Below are positions 61,568-64,000 of a stretch of 64,000 nucleotides of DNA, piece by piece (position 1 is the stretch's first letter; every line of letters starts with the position of its first letter). The notes beneath the pieces were generated by a model. The model was not told the DNA's origin and did not search any database. It saw only the letters and a list, made by a program, of their open reading frames with translations. The position numbers and the translations under genes were made by a program. Source of the DNA: a bacterium (lineage in GTDB: Bacteria > Planctomycetota > JAFGQW01); the NCBI GenBank assembly GCA_030426805.1, contig JAUHXU010000006.1, forward strand, positions 124,001 to 188,000, written 5' to 3'.

Positions 61568-62620
61568 ATGACTGACGCCACGCCTGACCCGATCGCCCGC
61601 GACGCCGTCGGTGAGGAGCATCTGCTCGCACGCCGAGACTACGTGTTCGACGTCGGGGAGAGCGTGCAGAGCATCCGTCTCGACCGCTACCTCGTCGGCA
61701 AGTTTCCGAACTTCTCGCGGACCTATCTGCAGAAGCTGATCCGCGACTTCTCGGTCACGGTCAACGGCAAGTCGACCGACAAGATCCGGCATCCGATCGA
61801 GGTCGGCGACCGGATCGTGATTCGCGTCCCGCATCAAAACTCGCTCGATCTCGCCGGTGAGTACATCCCGCTCGAGATCGTGTTCGAGGACGAGCACATG
61901 GTCGCGATCGACAAGCAGCCGGGGCTGAGTGTCCACCCGCCCGGGCGCGGCTCGAACGCCGGCACGCTCGTCAGCGGGCTCGTCTACCACTTCCAGAACG
62001 AGTTGAGCACCGTGAGCGGTCCGCTGCGGCCCGGGCTCGTCCACCGGCTCGACAAGGACACGAGCGGCGTGATGCTGATCGCGAAGCACGACTCGGCGCA
62101 CTTCAAGCTCGCGCGGCAGTTCCACGAACGCACGACGCAGAAGGTCTACCACGCGGTCGTGCAGGGCGAGGTCGAGCGCGACGAGGACGTGATCGACTTG
62201 CCGCTCGGCCGGCATCGTCGCAACCACGAGAAGCAGACGGTCGACTACAAGAGCGGCAAGAGCGCGACCACCCAGTACAAGGTGCTCGAGCGGTTCGACG
62301 GCTACACCTACGTCGAGCTCTACCCGAAGACCGGTCGGACCCACCAGTTGCGCGTGCACATGATGTACATCGGCCACCCGATCGCGGCCGACTTCCTCTA
62401 TGGCCGGCAGCGCGTGATCTTCCAGGACGACTTCCCGGCCGGCCCCGGCGATCCCCCGCTCGACAGCGACCGGATCCTGATCGCCCGGCAAGCGCTTCAT
62501 GCCCACCGCATCACCTTCGACCATCCGGTGACCGACGAGCGCTTGACCTGCACCGCGCCGATCCCCGCCGACATCGCCGAACTGCTCGACAACCTCCGCC
62601 GCGTCGCCGCCCACGGCTGA
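61568..62620 (+). CDS. RluD-family 23S rRNA pseudouridine synthase
   Basis: The 350-residue product is read from ATG 61568. An S4 RNA-binding domain lies at about residues 37-90 (IRLDRYLVGKFPNFSRTYLQ, VTVNGK). The pseudouridine synthase domain has the catalytic Asp162 in VHRLDKDTSGVML, preceded by IDKQPGLSVHPPGRG and followed by ELYPKTGRTHQLRVHMMYIG and HPIAADFLYG. It isomerises uridines in 23S rRNA; RluD and RluC relatives cannot be told apart here. Its upstream region has an unusually long non-coding stretch with structure (60961-61567). Confidence 0.94.
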   Translation: MTDATPDPIARDAVGEEHLLARRDYVFDVGESVQSIRLDRYLVGKFPNFSRTYLQKLIRDFSVTVNGKSTDKIRHPIEVGDRIVIRVPHQNSLDLAGEYIPLEIVFEDEHMVAIDKQPGLSVHPPGRGSNAGTLVSGLVYHFQNELSTVSGPLRPGLVHRLDKDTSGVMLIAKHDSAHFKLARQFHERTTQKVYHAVVQGEVERDEDVIDLPLGRHRRNHEKQTVDYKSGKSATTQYKVLERFDGYTYVELYPKTGRTHQLRVHMMYIGHPIAADFLYGRQRVIFQDDFPAGPGDPPLDSDRILIARQALHAHRITFDHPVTDERLTCTAPIPADIAELLDNLRRVAAHG

Positions 62621-62645
62621 GCCTCGGCGGGGCGGCCTGCACCCG

Positions 62646-62673
62646 TTGAATCCCGCCTGCTTTCTCCTATATT
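62646..62673 (+). promoter_or_regulatory. Promoter of the epimerase-carboxylase operon
   Basis: TTGAAT (62646-62651) and TATATT (62668-62673) are 16 bp apart, 38 bp before the epimerase start. Both boxes are good, and the AT-rich -10 stands out in this GC-rich DNA. Confidence 0.65.
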
Positions 62674-62711
62674 GTCTCCGGACAACGACTTCCGCAGGAA
62701 CAAGAGGTGCC

Positions 62712-63149
62712 ATGGCGGGCGAGGCCGGTCGGATCATCGGAATCGAACACCTCGGTGTCGCCGTCGCGGATGCCGCCGTCGCGGCGCGCTCCTGGGCGCG
62801 TGCGTTCGGCACGCCCGAGCCGCGTCGCGAGCGCTTGCCCGAACACGGCGTGACGACCGAGTTCCTGCCACTCGCGGGCGCCACGGAGATCGAGTTCATC
62901 GAACCCCTCGACGCGGGGGGCTCGATCGCCCGCTACCTCGACAAGCGAGGTGACGGCGTCCATCACGTCGCGCTCCGCGTCGAGGGAATCGAAGCCATGC
63001 TCGCGTCGATGCGCGAGCGCGGCGTGGAACTGATCGATGAACACCCGCGGGACGGGGCGCACGGAACGCGCGTCGCGTTTCTGCATCCCCGGTCCACCGG
63101 CGGCGTGTTGATCGAGTTGGTGGAGCATCCTGTTGAGCAACGCGGATAA
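62712..63149 (+). CDS. mce: Methylmalonyl-CoA epimerase
   Basis: The 145-residue product belongs to the glyoxalase/VOC fold and converts (S)- to (R)-methylmalonyl-CoA between carboxylase and mutase. Metal ligands are visible as His13 in IEHLGVAVAD, His85 in DGVHHVALRV and Glu135 in GVLIELVEHP, with IEFIEPL in the middle. The length is normal. The carboxylase gene begins inside its last 17 bp. The mutase genes it serves are about 17 kb away (mutAB-meaB). Confidence 0.94.
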   Translation: MAGEAGRIIGIEHLGVAVADAAVAARSWARAFGTPEPRRERLPEHGVTTEFLPLAGATEIEFIEPLDAGGSIARYLDKRGDGVHHVALRVEGIEAMLASMRERGVELIDEHPRDGAHGTRVAFLHPRSTGGVLIELVEHPVEQRG

Positions 63150-64000
63150 GCTCGAGCGCATGCGGCGCCTCCAGGCCGAATCGGCCAAGGGAGGCGGCGC
63201 GCAGCGACTGCTCGATCAGCACAAGAAGGGCAAGCTCACCGCCCGGGAGCGGGTCGACCTGCTCCTGGACGAGGGGAGCTTCGTCGAGATCGACCGCTTC
63301 GTGCAGCATCAGTGCGCCGACTTCGGCATGGCCGAGCGCAAGTTCCTCGGCGATGCGGTCGTCGTGGGGCACGGCACGATCGACGGGCGCGCCGTCTGCG
63401 TGTTCGCGCAGGACTTCACGGTCTTCGGCGGCAGCCTCTCGCGCGCGGTCAGCGACAAGATCTGCAAGGTCATGGACCTCGCGATGAAGATGGGGTGCCC
63501 GGTGATCGGGCTCAACGACTCCGGCGGTGCACGGATCCAGGAAGGCGTCGTCAGCCTCGGCGGCTACGGCGAGATCTTCCAGCGCAACGTGCGCGCGTCG
63601 GGCGTGATCCCGCAGATCAGCGTGATCATGGGCCCGTGCGCCGGCGGCGCGGTCTACAGTCCGGCGATCACCGACTTCATCATCATGGTCGACGGCACGA
63701 GCTACATGTACATCACCGGGCCGAACGTCGTGAAGACGGTGACGCACGAGGAGGTCGACCACGCCGAGCTCGGCGGTGCCGAGGTGCACAACGCGCAGAC
63801 CGGCGTCGCCCACTTCCGCGCCGGCGAAGAGTCCGAGGCGCTGGCGCTCGTGCGCGAGTTGATCAGCTACTGGCCGGCGAACAACCTCGAAGATCCGCCG
63901 TTCGTGCCGACCGACGACCCGATCGACCGTCGCGACGAAGAGCTCAACGACATCGTCCCCGATGATCCGACGCAGGCGTACGACATGTACGACGTGATCC
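63133..64000 (+). CDS. pccB: Propionyl-CoA (acyl-CoA) carboxylase beta subunit, partial
   Basis: The gene runs off the right edge; about 289 codons are present, roughly half the usual length. It is read from TTG 63133, which has GGAG seven bases upstream and gives the family's normal start (SNADKLERMRRLQ); Met at 63160 is an alternative. The carboxyltransferase N-domain is clear: HKKGKLTARERVDLLLDEGS, FAQDFTVFGGSLS, GLNDSGGARIQEGVVSLGG (oxyanion hole) and MGPCAGGAVYSPAITDF. It carboxylates propionyl-CoA with a biotin-bearing alpha subunit not seen in this window. It overlaps mce by 17 bp, which supports translational coupling and the propionate role. Confidence 0.94.
   Translation, partial: MSNADKLERMRRLQAESAKGGGAQRLLDQHKKGKLTARERVDLLLDEGSFVEIDRFVQHQCADFGMAERKFLGDAVVVGHGTIDGRAVCVFAQDFTVFGGSLSRAVSDKICKVMDLAMKMGCPVIGLNDSGGARIQEGVVSLGGYGEIFQRNVRASGVIPQISVIMGPCAGGAVYSPAITDFIIMVDGTSYMYITGPNVVKTVTHEEVDHAELGGAEVHNAQTGVAHFRAGEESEALALVRELISYWPANNLEDPPFVPTDDPIDRRDEELNDIVPDDPTQAYDMYDVI

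Overview
The window is GC-rich, densely coded bacterial chromosome. The most likely source is a member of the Planctomycetota. This is an inference from gene content: a TPR-containing Ser/Thr kinase next to an ECF sigma factor of the planctomycete/acidobacterial type, a sulfatase-modifying-factor-like secreted protein, many large secreted beta-propeller, beta-helix and TPR proteins, a Gram-negative envelope (KdsA, TonB system), and B12-dependent propionate-type metabolism. There are no rRNA, tRNA, CRISPR, phage or insertion-sequence genes.

Layout. 1-5413 (minus strand): signalling block of TPR kinase, ECF sigma factor and secreted two-DTG aspartyl protease with PDZ domain. 5629-14617: secreted proteins of unknown role (a protein with a very basic central segment, an Arg-rich lipoprotein, a propeller protein, a WD40 protein, a large TPR protein, a small membrane protein). 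14631-20110: a complete LysW carrier-protein cluster, lysW-lysX-lysY-lysZ-lysJ-lysK, with overlapping starts and a leader containing an intrinsic terminator. 20164-22774: two convergent paralogous secreted propeller proteins. 22869-25127: a BlaI-type repressor with two operator dyads over its promoter, and an M56 peptidase. 25210-29275: a fused acyl-CoA mutase of the IcmF type and an arsenate-reductase-like protein. 29276-29834: non-coding, repeat-rich. 29835-41912: an envelope uptake island with a secreted beta-helix protein, lipoproteins, a TonB-dependent receptor, a DUF3450 protein, two ExbB-like proteins, ExbD and TonB. 41992-47110: mutA-mutB-meaB. 47091-58107: beta-helix protein, aminotransferase, rhomboid, folK-folB, enoyl-CoA hydratase, unknown membrane protein, kdsA, lipid kinase, degenerate phosphoglycerate-mutase-like protein. 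58486-60678: SUMF1-like protein. 60679-61567: a long non-coding region with a near-consensus promoter, strong hairpins, a 15-bp tandem repeat and a terminator-like end. 61568-64000: RluD-type pseudouridine synthase, methylmalonyl-CoA epimerase and the start of a propionyl-CoA carboxylase beta subunit.

How the genes work together. The carboxylase subunit, epimerase, MutAB and its G-protein chaperone MeaB reconstruct propionyl-CoA to succinyl-CoA, although they lie in separate loci. IcmF adds a second B12 mutase with its own built-in chaperone. The LysW cluster carries amino-group-protected 2-aminoadipate or glutamate through phosphorylation, reduction, transamination and release, giving lysine or ornithine. 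The 29.8-41.9 kb island looks like one energised outer-membrane import system. Five secreted proteins of different N-terminal fold seem to end in a similar C-terminal segment of about 100 residues.

The best candidates for something new are the structured non-coding region at about 60.93-61.54 kb, the attenuator-like leader of the lys cluster, the shared C-terminal module, and the phosphoglycerate-mutase relative that has lost its catalytic residues.
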